Source of the DNA: Betaproteobacteria bacterium | GTDB taxonomy: Bacteria > Pseudomonadota > Gammaproteobacteria > Burkholderiales > Burkholderiaceae_D | Direction of reading: 5' to 3' | DNA: 52,470 nucleotides | Assembly (NCBI GenBank): GCA_025356395.1 | Contig: JANXTA010000101.1 | Coordinates: forward strand, 1 to 52,470 | Shown: positions 35,768-44,774 of the stretch, one piece after another | Layout of the letters: each line of letters starts with the position of its first letter | How positions within the stretch are numbered: position 1 is the first letter of the stretch | Notes under the pieces: model-generated | Told to the model about the DNA's origin: nothing | What the model saw: the letters and a program-made list of their open reading frames with translations, nothing else | The model's database searches: none | Translations under genes and position numbers: made by a program

Positions 35768-36940
35768 CTACGCGTCGGCGCGCTTGAACGGATCGCGTTC
35801 GTTCAGTTCATCGACGTAGTGGCCGATGCCCACGGCCTCGCGCGCCAGGAAGGTCTCCACGGCTTCGGCGAAGGCCGGATGCGCTAGCCAGTGCAGCGAG
35901 CGCGTCTTCACGGGCAGGAAGCCGCGCGCCATCTTGTGTTCGCCTTGCGCGCCGCCCTCGAAGAGCCCAATGCCGCGCTCGATGCAGAACTCCAGCGGCT
36001 GGTAGTAGGCGCACTCGAAGTGCAGGCAGGGCACATGCTCGATCTCGCCCCAGTAGCGGCCATACAGCGTCGACGCATTGAACACCACCAGTGAACTGGC
36101 GATCGGCACGATGCCGTCGGCGTCCTCGCGCTCCGCGATCACCAGGAGCAGGTTCTCGGGCATCGACGCCGCGATGCGGCGGAAAAACTTGAGGTTGAGG
36201 TAGGGCGTGGAGTAGTGCGCACGATAGGTGTTCGTGTAGCAGCGCGCGAAGAAGCGCCAGTCTGCGTCGGTCGCATCGCGGCCCTCGACGCGTCGCACGC
36301 GCACCCCGGCCTCGGCGACCTTGCGGCGCTCCGCGCGGATGTTCTTGCGGCGCTTGCGTTCGAGCGTGTCGACGAAGGATTCGAAGTCGGCATAGCCGGC
36401 GTTGGTCCAGTGGAACTGCACGCCCTCGCGGCGCATGCAGCCCACGCTCTCCAGCGCGTCGGCCTCGTCGTCGTGTTCGGGGAACAGCACGTGCAGCGAC
36501 GACAGGTCGCTCGCGTGCGCGTGATCCATCACGGCCTTGGCGAGCGCCACGCCCGCGTGCGCATCGACCGCGATCAGCCTCGGGCCGGCGACCGGCGTGA
36601 ACGGGATCGCGGAGAGCAGCTTCGGGTAGTAGTCGACGCCGTTGCGTCGATAGGCGTCGGCCCACGCCCAGTCGAAAACGTACTCGCCGTACGAGTGGAA
36701 CTTGCGATAGAGCGGAATCGCGGCGACGAGGTTTTCACCGCGCCACAAGCTGAGGTATTCGACGCCCCAGCCCGCATCGAGGTCGGCGCAGCCGGTCTCG
36801 TGCAACGCTGCCAGGAAGGCGTAGCGCAGGAAGGGATTGACCTCGGTCTCGCGGCGTTTCGCGTCGGTCGCGACGAGTACGTCCCATCCCGCTTCGCCGA
36901 TGATGGCGAGGTCGTCGATAAGTTGCGTGCGATACTTCAT
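35768..36940 (-). CDS. GNAT-fold protein of the DUF482/COG3146 family
   Basis: The 390-residue protein matches a widely distributed proteobacterial family sometimes called peptidogalycan biosynthesis or BioF2-like acyltransferase, with a duplicated GNAT-like fold. Recognisable stretches are VNPFLRYAFLAALHETGCA, EYVFDWAWADAYRRNGVDYY, PFTPVAGPRL, GVQFHWTNAGYADFESFV, KRRKNIRAERRKV and FEGGAQGEHKMARGFLPV. The biochemical role is unknown to me. ATG 36940 (MKYRTQLIDDL) is the likely start. It is divergent from nadE, with 75 bases between starts. Confidence 0.85.
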   Translation of the reverse strand: MKYRTQLIDDLAIIGEAGWDVLVATDAKRRETEVNPFLRYAFLAALHETGCADLDAGWGVEYLSLWRGENLVAAIPLYRKFHSYGEYVFDWAWADAYRRNGVDYYPKLLSAIPFTPVAGPRLIAVDAHAGVALAKAVMDHAHASDLSSLHVLFPEHDDEADALESVGCMRREGVQFHWTNAGYADFESFVDTLERKRRKNIRAERRKVAEAGVRVRRVEGRDATDADWRFFARCYTNTYRAHYSTPYLNLKFFRRIAASMPENLLLVIAEREDADGIVPIASSLVVFNASTLYGRYWGEIEHVPCLHFECAYYQPLEFCIERGIGLFEGGAQGEHKMARGFLPVKTRSLHWLAHPAFAEAVETFLAREAVGIGHYVDELNERDPFKRADA

Positions 36941-37015
36941 GCCGTTTGAAATCGAGCCGTTTCCAGGCGCAACGACCGATCCGACGACCCGATCATCGAG
37001 TGCCGGAAAGTCCAC

Positions 37016-38665
37016 TTGAACCCATCATCGAACGACGAAATCATCCGGGTCGCGATCGCGCAGATCAACTGCACGGTCGGCGATCTCGAAGGCAATGCGG
37101 AGAAGATTTTCAATGCGGCGAGGGAGGCTGCAGCGCAAGGTGCGGACATCGTCGTCACGCCCGAACTTGCGCTGACCGGCTATCCGCCCGAGGACCTGCT
37201 GCTGCGTCCTACATTGTATGCGAGGTCCGATGCGATCCTGGCCGCGATGGTGGCGCGTCTCGCGGCATTTCCTGACCTGCATTGCGTGATCGGACACCCG
37301 ACGATTGAGGGCACGCAACGCTACAACACCGCCTCGGTCTGGAAGGGCTCGACGCCCATCGGTCGGGTTCACAAGCGCGAGTTGCCCAACTACGACGTGT
37401 TCGACGAGGAGCGTTACTTCGACCACGGCACCGAACCGATGGTGTTCGAGGTCAAGGGCACCCGCTTCGGGGTCGTGGTCTGCGAGGACACCTGGTTCCC
37501 GCACGCGCCCCTGGCTTCACGCGCCGCGGGTGCTGAAGTGTTGCTGGTCCCGAACGCATCGCCGTTCCACGTCCAGAAGCTGTCGCAGCGTCACGACGTG
37601 ATGCGCGCCAACGTGACGAGTGCGGGCCTGTCGCTGGTCTACGCGAACCTGGTCGGCGGCCAGGACGAGTTGGTCTTCGACGGCGGCTCGTTCGTGCTGG
37701 ACGGCAACGGTCACGTCACCGCTCAGATGAAGAACTTCGTCGAGGCTATCGCGGTGTTCGAGTTCGACGGTGCCGTGCCGCGTCCCGCGACCATCGAGCC
37801 ATCGCTGTCGCTATGCGAGCAGGTCTATCGCGCATTGGTCCTCGGCGTCGCCGACTACCTCGGCAAGAACGGTTTTCCCGGCGCGATCATCGGGCTGTCG
37901 GGCGGTGTCGATTCGGCACTGACGCTCGCGATCGCGGTCGATGCGCTCGGCGCCGACCGGGTGCGGACGGTGATGATGCCGTCGCGCTACACCGCGGACA
38001 TCTCGTGGATCGACGCGCGCGAGATGGCCAAGCGGGTCGACGTGCAGTACGACGAGATTGCGATCGCCCCGATGTTCGACGCGTTCCGCGCGCAGCTCGC
38101 GACGCAGTTCGAAGGTCTCGCGGAGGACACGACCGAAGAGAACATTCAGGCGCGCGTGCGCGGCACGTTGCTGATGGCGCTGTCGAACAAGACCGGTCGC
38201 ATCGTGCTGACCACCGGCAACAAGAGCGAGCTCGCGACCGGCTATTGCACGCTGTACGGCGACATGGCCGGCGGCTTCGCAGTGATCAAGGACGTGGCGA
38301 AGACGCTGGTCTACGAGCTGTGCAGCTGGCGCAACGCGTCGACAGTCTTCGGCAAGGGCGACGTGATACCGGAACGCATCATCACGCGCCCGCCGTCGGC
38401 CGAGCTGCGGGACAACCAGACCGACCAGGATTCGCTGCCGCCCTACGAGGTGCTCGACGGCATCATGCGGCGCTTCATGGAAGAGGACGAGAGCGGCGCG
38501 GAGATCGTGGCCGCCGGTTATGCCGAAGCGGACGTCAAGCGCGTCGCGCGGCTGATCAAGTTCTCGGAGTACAAGCGCAGGCAGTCGCCGGTCGGCATCC
38601 GCATCACGCATCGGGCCTTCGGCCGGGACTGGCGGTATCCTATAACCAATCGTTTCGAGGGATGA
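37016..38665 (+). CDS. nadE: Glutamine-dependent NAD+ synthetase
   Basis: The enzyme amidates nicotinate adenine dinucleotide to NAD+, using ammonia from its own glutaminase domain. The 549-residue protein has an N-terminal carbon-nitrogen hydrolase domain (ADIVVTPELALTGYPPEDL with the glutamate, RVHKRELPNYDVFDE with the lysine, GVVVCEDTWFPHAP with the cysteine) and a C-terminal synthetase domain with PP-loop GLSGGVDSAL and LTTGNKSELATGY. The start is TTG 37016 with GGAAAG upstream; no ATG is suitable. glnB follows after 52 bases, a pairing often seen in Betaproteobacteria. Confidence 0.96.
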   Translation: MNPSSNDEIIRVAIAQINCTVGDLEGNAEKIFNAAREAAAQGADIVVTPELALTGYPPEDLLLRPTLYARSDAILAAMVARLAAFPDLHCVIGHPTIEGTQRYNTASVWKGSTPIGRVHKRELPNYDVFDEERYFDHGTEPMVFEVKGTRFGVVVCEDTWFPHAPLASRAAGAEVLLVPNASPFHVQKLSQRHDVMRANVTSAGLSLVYANLVGGQDELVFDGGSFVLDGNGHVTAQMKNFVEAIAVFEFDGAVPRPATIEPSLSLCEQVYRALVLGVADYLGKNGFPGAIIGLSGGVDSALTLAIAVDALGADRVRTVMMPSRYTADISWIDAREMAKRVDVQYDEIAIAPMFDAFRAQLATQFEGLAEDTTEENIQARVRGTLLMALSNKTGRIVLTTGNKSELATGYCTLYGDMAGGFAVIKDVAKTLVYELCSWRNASTVFGKGDVIPERIITRPPSAELRDNQTDQDSLPPYEVLDGIMRRFMEEDESGAEIVAAGYAEADVKRVARLIKFSEYKRRQSPVGIRITHRAFGRDWRYPITNRFEG

Positions 38666-38702
38666 CCGTGCGAAACGGTGTCGCTGCCGGAACCATTCAT
38701 AA

Positions 38703-39056
<354 letters not shown>

Positions 39057-39085
39057 CCGCGAGATCTCGTCAAGCAATGATCATC

Positions 39086-39113
39086 GGGCGCAGCGATGCG
39101 CCCTTTCCTTTTT
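39086..39113 (+). terminator. Intrinsic terminator after glnB
   Basis: GGGCGCA (39086-39092) pairs with TGCGCCC (39097-39103) around the tetraloop GCGA, followed by TTTCCTTTTT. It separates nadE-glnB from folC. Confidence 0.88.
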
Positions 39114-39140
39114 CCGCCCCACGAATCCGGCCCTTCCCGC

Positions 39141-40451
39141 ATGAACCGAACCCTCGACGAATGGCTCGCCGCGATCGAGGCGATGCATCCGCAAGAGATC
39201 CAGATGGGTCTCGCTCGCTCGCGCATCGTCGCCGACCGCCTCGGGCTCGGCGCGCATCTCGGTATCGACCTACCGATCATCACGGTCGGCGGCACCAACG
39301 GCAAGGGCTCGACCTGTTCGATGCTCGAGTCGATCCTGCTCACCGCGGGCTATCGCGTCGGCCTCTATATCAAGCCGCATTTCATTCGCTTCAACGAGCG
39401 CGCGCACCTCAACGGCGCAGAGGCGACCGACGCCGAGCTGATCGCGCAGTTCGAAGCGGTCGAGGCCGCGCGCTCCATCGAGCCGGCGGTCGAGCTGACC
39501 TACTACGAGTTCACCACTCTCGCGATCCTGCGGCTCTTCGCGAACGCGCCGCTCGACGTGGTCATCCTCGAGGTGGGCCTGGGCGGACGGCTCGACACGG
39601 TCAACCTGATCGACGCCGACTGCGCGATCGTGACCGGCATCGCGGTCGACCACGTCGACTATCTCGGCGCGACGCGCGAACTGATCGGCTTCGAGAAGGC
39701 CGGCATCTTTCGCGAGGGCCGTCCCGCGATCTGTGCCGACCCGGATCCGCCGAAGTCGCTGATCGATCACGCGGCAGCCGTTGGCGCCGACCTCTGGCTG
39801 ATCGGCCGCGACTTCAACTACGCCGGCGATCGCCAGCAATGGAATTTCTCGGGGCGCGGCACGCGCCGCTCGAGCCTTGGCTATCCCGCGCTGCGCGGAG
39901 CCAACCAGCTGTTCAACGCATCGGGCGCGCTGGCCGCGCTGGCCTCGCTGCAGGAGCGCCTGCCGGTACCGCAGCAGGCGGTACGGACCGGCCTGATCAC
40001 GGTCGAGCTCGCCGGTCGCTTCCAGGTCCTGCCTGGCAAACCGACCGTGATCTACGACGTCGCCCACAACTCGCAGGCCGCGTCTGCGCTCGCGCATAGC
40101 CTCGACGGCATGGGTTTCCACCCCTACACGCTGGCGATCTTCGGCGCAATGCGCGACAAGGACATCGAAGGAATCCTCGCCACCATGCTGCGCCGCGTGG
40201 ACCGCTGGTTCCTCTGCGGCCTGCCGCTGCCGCGAGCCGCAACGGCCGACCAGATCGCGAGCGTCCTCGCCTTCGCGCGCTCTTCGCGTCCGGCGACGGA
40301 ATCCGTCGCCGATGCCGAAGTCCGGCAGTTCGACGGACCCGGCGACGCATGGCTCGCAGCGGCTGAAGCGGCGGGGCCCGATGATAGAATCGTTGTTTTT
40401 GGATCGTTCCATACGGTCTCTGGCGTGATGAAGGTCCGTGGCTCCAGGTAA
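39141..40451 (+). CDS. folC: Dihydrofolate synthase / folylpolyglutamate synthase
   Basis: FolC adds glutamate to dihydropteroate and extends the polyglutamate tail of folates. The 436-residue Mur-ligase-like protein has P-loop TVGGTNGKGSTCSMLE near residue 50, LYIKPHFIRFNERAHLNG, LEVGLGGRLDTVN, the H-containing GIAVDHVDYLG and the C-domain VIYDVAHNSQAA. ATG 39141 (MNRTLDEWLAAIEAMHP) is used; the frame is open to 39096, but that would place the start inside the glnB terminator. The gene heads the folC / SPOR / cvpA / purF / metZ string typical of the order. Confidence 0.95.
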   Translation: MNRTLDEWLAAIEAMHPQEIQMGLARSRIVADRLGLGAHLGIDLPIITVGGTNGKGSTCSMLESILLTAGYRVGLYIKPHFIRFNERAHLNGAEATDAELIAQFEAVEAARSIEPAVELTYYEFTTLAILRLFANAPLDVVILEVGLGGRLDTVNLIDADCAIVTGIAVDHVDYLGATRELIGFEKAGIFREGRPAICADPDPPKSLIDHAAAVGADLWLIGRDFNYAGDRQQWNFSGRGTRRSSLGYPALRGANQLFNASGALAALASLQERLPVPQQAVRTGLITVELAGRFQVLPGKPTVIYDVAHNSQAASALAHSLDGMGFHPYTLAIFGAMRDKDIEGILATMLRRVDRWFLCGLPLPRAATADQIASVLAFARSSRPATESVADAEVRQFDGPGDAWLAAAEAAGPDDRIVVFGSFHTVSGVMKVRGSR

Positions 40452-40556
40452 TGCCCACCGCGCATCCTCACGATGCGCTCCGCTGCAAGTCCACGCGACG
40501 TCCGCCCGACCCCCTATGACGCGGTTCCACGTCCATCCTGTGACGGTCTCTTAGTC

Positions 40557-41429
40557 ATGCGTCTTTTCTCGCGGAACAAGGCAGCGGCCGAAGCGGTGAC
40601 TTCTGAAGACGTCCCGTTCCAGGCGCTGCGTCGCTCGCCGCGCAACATCCGCAAGCCGCGCAGCACGTCTGTGGCCGGCGCCGATTTCGACAAGGGCTCG
40701 CCGCTCGATCCCGCAGAGGCGTCCAAGACCCGTGCGCGACGCCGCCTGATCGGTGCCGTCGCGCTGGCGCTGGCGGCGATCGTCTTCGTGCCGATGCTGT
40801 TCGACCGCACGCCGGTTGCGCCTGCCGACGACATCGGCCTGCAGATCCCGGATCGCGACGCGCCGTTCGAGGGGCGCCGCGGCGTCCCCGATCCTGCAAA
40901 GAGTCCGTTGCGTGCGTCTGGCGAGTTGCCCACCACGACCCCCGCAGCGCCAGCCGCTGACTCGTTGGCTCTGGCGGTTCCCGACACCGCGGCGCCTACA
41001 CCGGAGAAGCCCGCTGAAAAGCCGATGGAGGCCGCACCGGTCCCGAAGGCAGCGGCTCCGGTGGCGAAGCCTGTCGAGAAGGTCCCCGACAAGCCCGTCG
41101 AGAAGGCCAGGTCGACGTCCACCGCGCAACCCGCCGACGATCCGCGCGCACTGGCGGCTCTCGAAGGCAAGACCGAGCCGCCTGCCTCGGGCACCGACAA
41201 CCGGCAGTACGCCGTGCAGATCGCCGCGTTTTCTTCCACCGATCGCGCGAAGGGCCTGCGCGACCAGCTCGTGGCCAACGGGCTGAAGTCCTACGTCGAG
41301 TCCGTGTCCACTGCGCAGGGCATGCGGACCCGGGTACGCCTCGGCCCGTTCGCTTCGCGCGACGCGGCCGACCACGCGAAACAGAAGCTGAAGACGATGA
41401 AGCTCGATGGCTCCGTGGTTCCGCTGTGA
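40557..41429 (+). CDS. SPOR-domain inner-membrane protein (DedD-like)
   Basis: The 290-residue protein has a basic cytoplasmic N-terminus, one membrane helix at about residues 62-82 (RRLIGAVALALAAIVFVPML), and a long linker rich in P, A, K and E. A C-terminal SPOR domain (RQYAVQIAAFSSTDRAKGLR to the end) binds denuded septal peptidoglycan. This is the layout of DedD/FtsN-like cell-division proteins. ATG 40557 (MRLFSRNKAAAEAV) was chosen; upstream in-frame codons to 40473 have no similarity. It lies between folC and cvpA, its usual place. Confidence 0.92.
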   Translation: MRLFSRNKAAAEAVTSEDVPFQALRRSPRNIRKPRSTSVAGADFDKGSPLDPAEASKTRARRRLIGAVALALAAIVFVPMLFDRTPVAPADDIGLQIPDRDAPFEGRRGVPDPAKSPLRASGELPTTTPAAPAADSLALAVPDTAAPTPEKPAEKPMEAAPVPKAAAPVAKPVEKVPDKPVEKARSTSTAQPADDPRALAALEGKTEPPASGTDNRQYAVQIAAFSSTDRAKGLRDQLVANGLKSYVESVSTAQGMRTRVRLGPFASRDAADHAKQKLKTMKLDGSVVPL

Positions 41430-41485
41430 TCGTTTGCGGTGACGTGCGCGTCGCTGGTGCTGCATGAAATTCCGCTGGCTGTCGG

Positions 41486-41974
41486 ATGACCGCTTTCGAC
41501 TATGTCGTGCTGGCGATCCTGGTCGCCTCAGTGGTCATCAGCACGCTGCGCGGACTGGTCAAGGAAGTGCTGTCGCTGGTCGCGTGGCTGGCGGCATTCG
41601 TGATCGCGAACCGCTACGGTGCGGATCTGGCAGCGCTGCTGCCGCAGGCGGTGCCCGCAGGAACGTTGCGGCTCGTGATGGGATTCGGCGTGCTGTTCAT
41701 CGGCACGCTGTTGCTGGCCTCCCTGGTGAATCTCGCGATCGCCCATATCATCACGGCGCTCGGATTGAAGATCGTCGATCGCGGACTGGGTGGGCTGTTC
41801 GGTCTCGCGCGGGGCGTCCTGATTGTGATGACGCTGGTGATCGTCGCCGGGCTGACCGATCTCCCCAGGCAGCCGGTGTGGCGCGATGCGCTGCTCTCCG
41901 GTCTGGCGGAAAGTGCCGTACGCATCTTCAAGCCGTGGCTGCCCGATGACTGGGCACGGCACGTGAATTTCTAG
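41486..41974 (+). CDS. cvpA: CvpA family inner-membrane protein
   Basis: The 162-residue protein has four predicted membrane helices (DYVVLAILVASVVISTLRG, EVLSLVAWLAAFVIANRYG, LVMGFGVLFIGTLLLASLVN, GLARGVLIVMTLVIVAGL). CvpA was named for colicin V production in E. coli, but its broader role is in envelope homeostasis. It directly precedes purF, as in many proteobacteria. Confidence 0.93.
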   Translation: MTAFDYVVLAILVASVVISTLRGLVKEVLSLVAWLAAFVIANRYGADLAALLPQAVPAGTLRLVMGFGVLFIGTLLLASLVNLAIAHIITALGLKIVDRGLGGLFGLARGVLIVMTLVIVAGLTDLPRQPVWRDALLSGLAESAVRIFKPWLPDDWARHVNF

Positions 41975-42033
41975 CGATCCCTCTTTGCAACGTCGGACGG
42001 CGCCCGCGTCGTCCAGGTCACCAGGACTCGAAC

Positions 42034-43551
42034 ATGTGCGGAATCGTCGGCGTCGTCTCGAACGGCCCGGTCAACCAGCTGCTCTACGACTCATTGTTGC
42101 TGCTGCAGCACCGCGGACAGGACGCGGCCGGCATCTCGACCGGCCTCGGCAAGAATTTCGCGATGCACAAGGGCTCGGGCCTGGTGCGCGACGTGTTCCG
42201 CACGCGCAACATGCGTGACCTCGCGGGCAACGCGGGCATCGCGCAGGTCCGCTATCCGACCGCGGGCTCGGCCGTCAACGCCCAGGAGGCCCAGCCCTTC
42301 TACGTCAACGCGCCGTTCGGCATCACGCTCGCGCACAACGGCAACCTGACCAACTGGGAGCAGTTGAAGGACGAAATGTTTCGCATCGACCGGCGGCACA
42401 TCAATACCGAGTCCGACTCGGAGGTGCTGCTCAACGTGCTGGCCCACGAGCTGCAGATGGCGACCGCGGGCTACTCGCTCGATCCGTCGGCGGTGTTCAA
42501 GGCCGTCAGCGGCCTGCATCGCCGCGTGCGTGGCTCGTATGCGGTGGTCGCGCAGATCGCGGGCTACGGCGTGCTGGCGTTCCGCGATCCCTACGGCATC
42601 CGGCCGCTGGTGCTGGGGCAGATCGAGACCGCGGCGGGACCGGAGTACCTGGTGGCTTCGGAGTCGGTCGCGCTGCAGGGCATGGGCTATCGGCTGGTGC
42701 GCGACGTCGCGCCCGGCGAGGCGATCTTCATCGACATGGACGGCGGACTGCACACGCAGCAATGCGCCGAGAAGCCTCAGCTCAATCCCTGCATCTTCGA
42801 ATACGTCTATCTCGCGCGTCCCGACTCGGTGATGGACGGCATCTCGGTGTATGCGGCGCGGCTGCGGATGGGCGAGACGCTGGCCACCAAGGTCAGGCGC
42901 GAGCTGTCGCTCGGCGACATCGACGTCGTCATGCCGATCCCCGATTCGAGCCGGCCCGCCGCCATGCAACTGGCGCTGCGACTCGGCATCGACTACCGCG
43001 AGGGTTTCATCAAGAACCGCTACGTTGGTCGCACCTTCATCATGCCGGGGCAGGGCGTGCGCAAGAAGTCCGTGCGCCAGAAGCTCAATCCGATCGGCGT
43101 CGAATTCAAGGGAAAGAACGTGCTGATCGTCGACGACTCGATCGTGCGCGGCACCACCAGCAACCAGATCGTCGAGATGGCCCGCGAGTCGGGGGCCAAC
43201 AAGGTGATCTTCGCGTCGGCCGCGCCGCCAGTGCGCTTCCCCAACGTGTACGGCATCGACATGCCGACCCGCAACGAGCTGATCGCGAGTGGTCGCGACG
43301 ACGAGCAGATCCGCGCGGCAATCGGTGCGGACGTCCTGATCTACCAGGACATCGACGACATGAAGAAGGCGATCAACGAGCCGGGTTCGGGCATCTCGCG
43401 CTTCGAGGCTTCGTGCTTCGACGGCGACTACATCACCGGCGACGTGACACCCGAATACCTCGACAAGCTCGAGTATTCGCGACTGTTCCCGACGGTCGTC
43501 GACGGCGAGTCACGCTCGCAGATGAACCTGAACCTGGCGCCGGACAGCTGA
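42034..43551 (+). CDS. purF: Amidophosphoribosyltransferase
   Basis: PurF makes 5-phosphoribosylamine from PRPP and glutamine, the first step of de novo purine synthesis. The 505-residue protein starts with MCGIVGVVSNGPVNQLLYDS, so Cys2 is the glutaminase nucleophile after Met removal. Further motifs are LLLQHRGQDAAGI, the PRPP-binding VLIVDDSIVRGTTSNQIVEM and GFIKNRYVGRTFIMPGQ. No propeptide precedes Cys, which fits the E. coli type without an Fe-S cluster. It lies 59 bases after cvpA. Confidence 0.98.
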   Translation: MCGIVGVVSNGPVNQLLYDSLLLLQHRGQDAAGISTGLGKNFAMHKGSGLVRDVFRTRNMRDLAGNAGIAQVRYPTAGSAVNAQEAQPFYVNAPFGITLAHNGNLTNWEQLKDEMFRIDRRHINTESDSEVLLNVLAHELQMATAGYSLDPSAVFKAVSGLHRRVRGSYAVVAQIAGYGVLAFRDPYGIRPLVLGQIETAAGPEYLVASESVALQGMGYRLVRDVAPGEAIFIDMDGGLHTQQCAEKPQLNPCIFEYVYLARPDSVMDGISVYAARLRMGETLATKVRRELSLGDIDVVMPIPDSSRPAAMQLALRLGIDYREGFIKNRYVGRTFIMPGQGVRKKSVRQKLNPIGVEFKGKNVLIVDDSIVRGTTSNQIVEMARESGANKVIFASAAPPVRFPNVYGIDMPTRNELIASGRDDEQIRAAIGADVLIYQDIDDMKKAINEPGSGISRFEASCFDGDYITGDVTPEYLDKLEYSRLFPTVVDGESRSQMNLNLAPDS

Positions 43552-43556
43552 GGCGC

Positions 43557-44513
43557 CTAGCGCGCAGCCTGCGGACTGATCACGCCGTGGTCACCGTCTT
43601 CGGCGCTGCGGGCAGGCACCTCGGGAACCTCGGCCAGCTTGTCCTTGCCCCGGCGCGTCCCGTACATGTTCGCGTAGACCCAGGTGAATTCGGCGCCCAT
43701 CAGGAAGACCTGGGTCGAGTAGTAGATCCACACCAGCAGCACGGCCAGCGAGCCCGCTGCACCGAAGCCCGACGCAATGCTGCTCTTGCCGAGGTAGAGG
43801 CCGATCAGGAACTTGCCGACGGAATACAGCAGCGACGTCACGGCCGCACCCAGCCACACGTCGCGCCAGGCGATGTTCACGCGCGGCATGATCTTGTAGA
43901 TCATCGCGAACAGCACGGTGGTCACGCCGAAGCTGATCGCGAAGTTGATCACGTGCAGCAGAACTTCCCAGCCGATGAAGCTCGGTCCGAACCAGTTGCT
44001 AAACGCGGCCAGCAGCGCGCTGAGCAGCAGCGACACGATCAGCAGGAATCCGATCGTGAGGATCATGCCAAAGGCCAGCAGGCGACGTCGCAACAGCTCC
44101 CAGAGGCCGCCCTGCTCGATCAGGGCCGGCGCCCGCCAGATGCGGTTGAGCGCGTCCTGCAATTCGCCGAACACGGTCGTCGCCCCGAGCAGCAGCGTGC
44201 CGATGCCGACAACCGTCGCGGCGATGCTCTCGCTCGGCTTGTTGACGCTCTTGAGCAGGCCCTGGATGGCGGTCGCGCCTTCGTTGCCGACGAGGCCGCT
44301 GATCTGCGTGAAGATCGCGCCGCGTGCCGCGTCCTCGCCGTAGATCAGGCCGGCGATCGAGATCACGATCAGCAGCAGCGGCGCGATCGAGAACACCGTG
44401 TAGTAGGCGAGGGCGGCCCCCATGCTCGGCGCGTAGTCGTCCGACCACGACGTCACCGACTTCTTGAGCAGCGGCCAGAGGTCGGCCAGGGTCATGCGGA
44501 TGCGAAAGTCCAT
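43557..44513 (-). CDS. YihY/RNase BN-like inner-membrane protein
   Basis: The 318-residue protein has about six membrane helices and the YihY family motifs DDYAPSMGAALAYYTVFSIA, GATTVFGELQDALNRIW, MPRVNIAWRDVWLGA and GSLAVLLVWIYYSTQVFLMG. The family was once annotated as ribonuclease BN; that assignment is obsolete and the role of these proteins is unclear. Transport or lipid-related function has been proposed. It is convergent with purF (5 bases between stops) and divergent from metZ. Confidence 0.92.
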   Translation of the reverse strand: MDFRIRMTLADLWPLLKKSVTSWSDDYAPSMGAALAYYTVFSIAPLLLIVISIAGLIYGEDAARGAIFTQISGLVGNEGATAIQGLLKSVNKPSESIAATVVGIGTLLLGATTVFGELQDALNRIWRAPALIEQGGLWELLRRRLLAFGMILTIGFLLIVSLLLSALLAAFSNWFGPSFIGWEVLLHVINFAISFGVTTVLFAMIYKIMPRVNIAWRDVWLGAAVTSLLYSVGKFLIGLYLGKSSIASGFGAAGSLAVLLVWIYYSTQVFLMGAEFTWVYANMYGTRRGKDKLAEVPEVPARSAEDGDHGVISPQAAR

Positions 44514-44582
44514 CGCTTATTTATAGCTGCCGCACCCGCGAGGGACTATCAGACGACGCCGCACTGCCGGGGGCTTCGTGGC

Positions 44583-44612
44583 TTGACGACGCCGACGCGA
44601 AGCGGGGACAAT
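44583..44612 (+). promoter_or_regulatory. Predicted metZ promoter
   Basis: TTGACG (44583-44588) and GACAAT (44607-44612) are separated by 18 bases. The transcript would begin near 44619, immediately before the first stem of the leader structure described at 44621-44700, which supports both calls. Confidence 0.6.
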
Positions 44613-44620
44613 CTGCGTTC

Positions 44621-44700
44621 GCGCCAAGTTGAATCGCTTGCGGGCGCTGAAGGGTCGCGCCCTGAAAACAAATGCCGCTAAAGTAAGCTTCGTTGCGATG
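44621..44700 (+). promoter_or_regulatory. Candidate SAM-II-like riboswitch in the metZ leader
   Basis: GCGCC (44621-44625) can pair with GGCGC (44643-44647) around a 17-base loop containing GAATCGCTTGCG, similar in size and in its GCTTGC to the SAM-II P1 loop. Downstream, AACAAATGCCGCTAAAG (about 44668-44683) closely resembles the SAM-II 3' strand that ends in GCTAAA. A second GCGCC (44657-44661) competes for the same GGCGC, so a switch is possible. The extra 15 bases between P1 and the 3' strand, and a pseudoknot I could not build cleanly (GCGG with CCGC only), weigh against a canonical member. Confidence 0.45.
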
Positions 44701-44715
44701 GATTCCACGTGACGC

Positions 44716-44748
44716 AACCCGCTTCAGTTGTCAGGAAGCGGGTTTTCC
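44716..44748 (+). terminator. Leader terminator upstream of metZ
   Basis: AACCCGCTTC (44716-44725) pairs perfectly with GAAGCGGGTT (44735-44744) around a 9-base loop, followed by TTCC, so that the arm ends in TTTT. It lies between the promoter and the metZ ATG at 44775. An alternative hairpin, GTTGCG (44692-44697) with CGCAAC (44713-44718), shares its AAC and would exclude the full terminator stem. This is the layout of an attenuator. Confidence 0.82.
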
Positions 44749-44774
44749 ATTTATGTCGAAGGCCGCATCGAACC

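Noticed and set aside
42762-44681. 639-codon plus-strand frame across purF and the YihY gene
   Set aside because: It is antisense or out of frame to two recognised genes.
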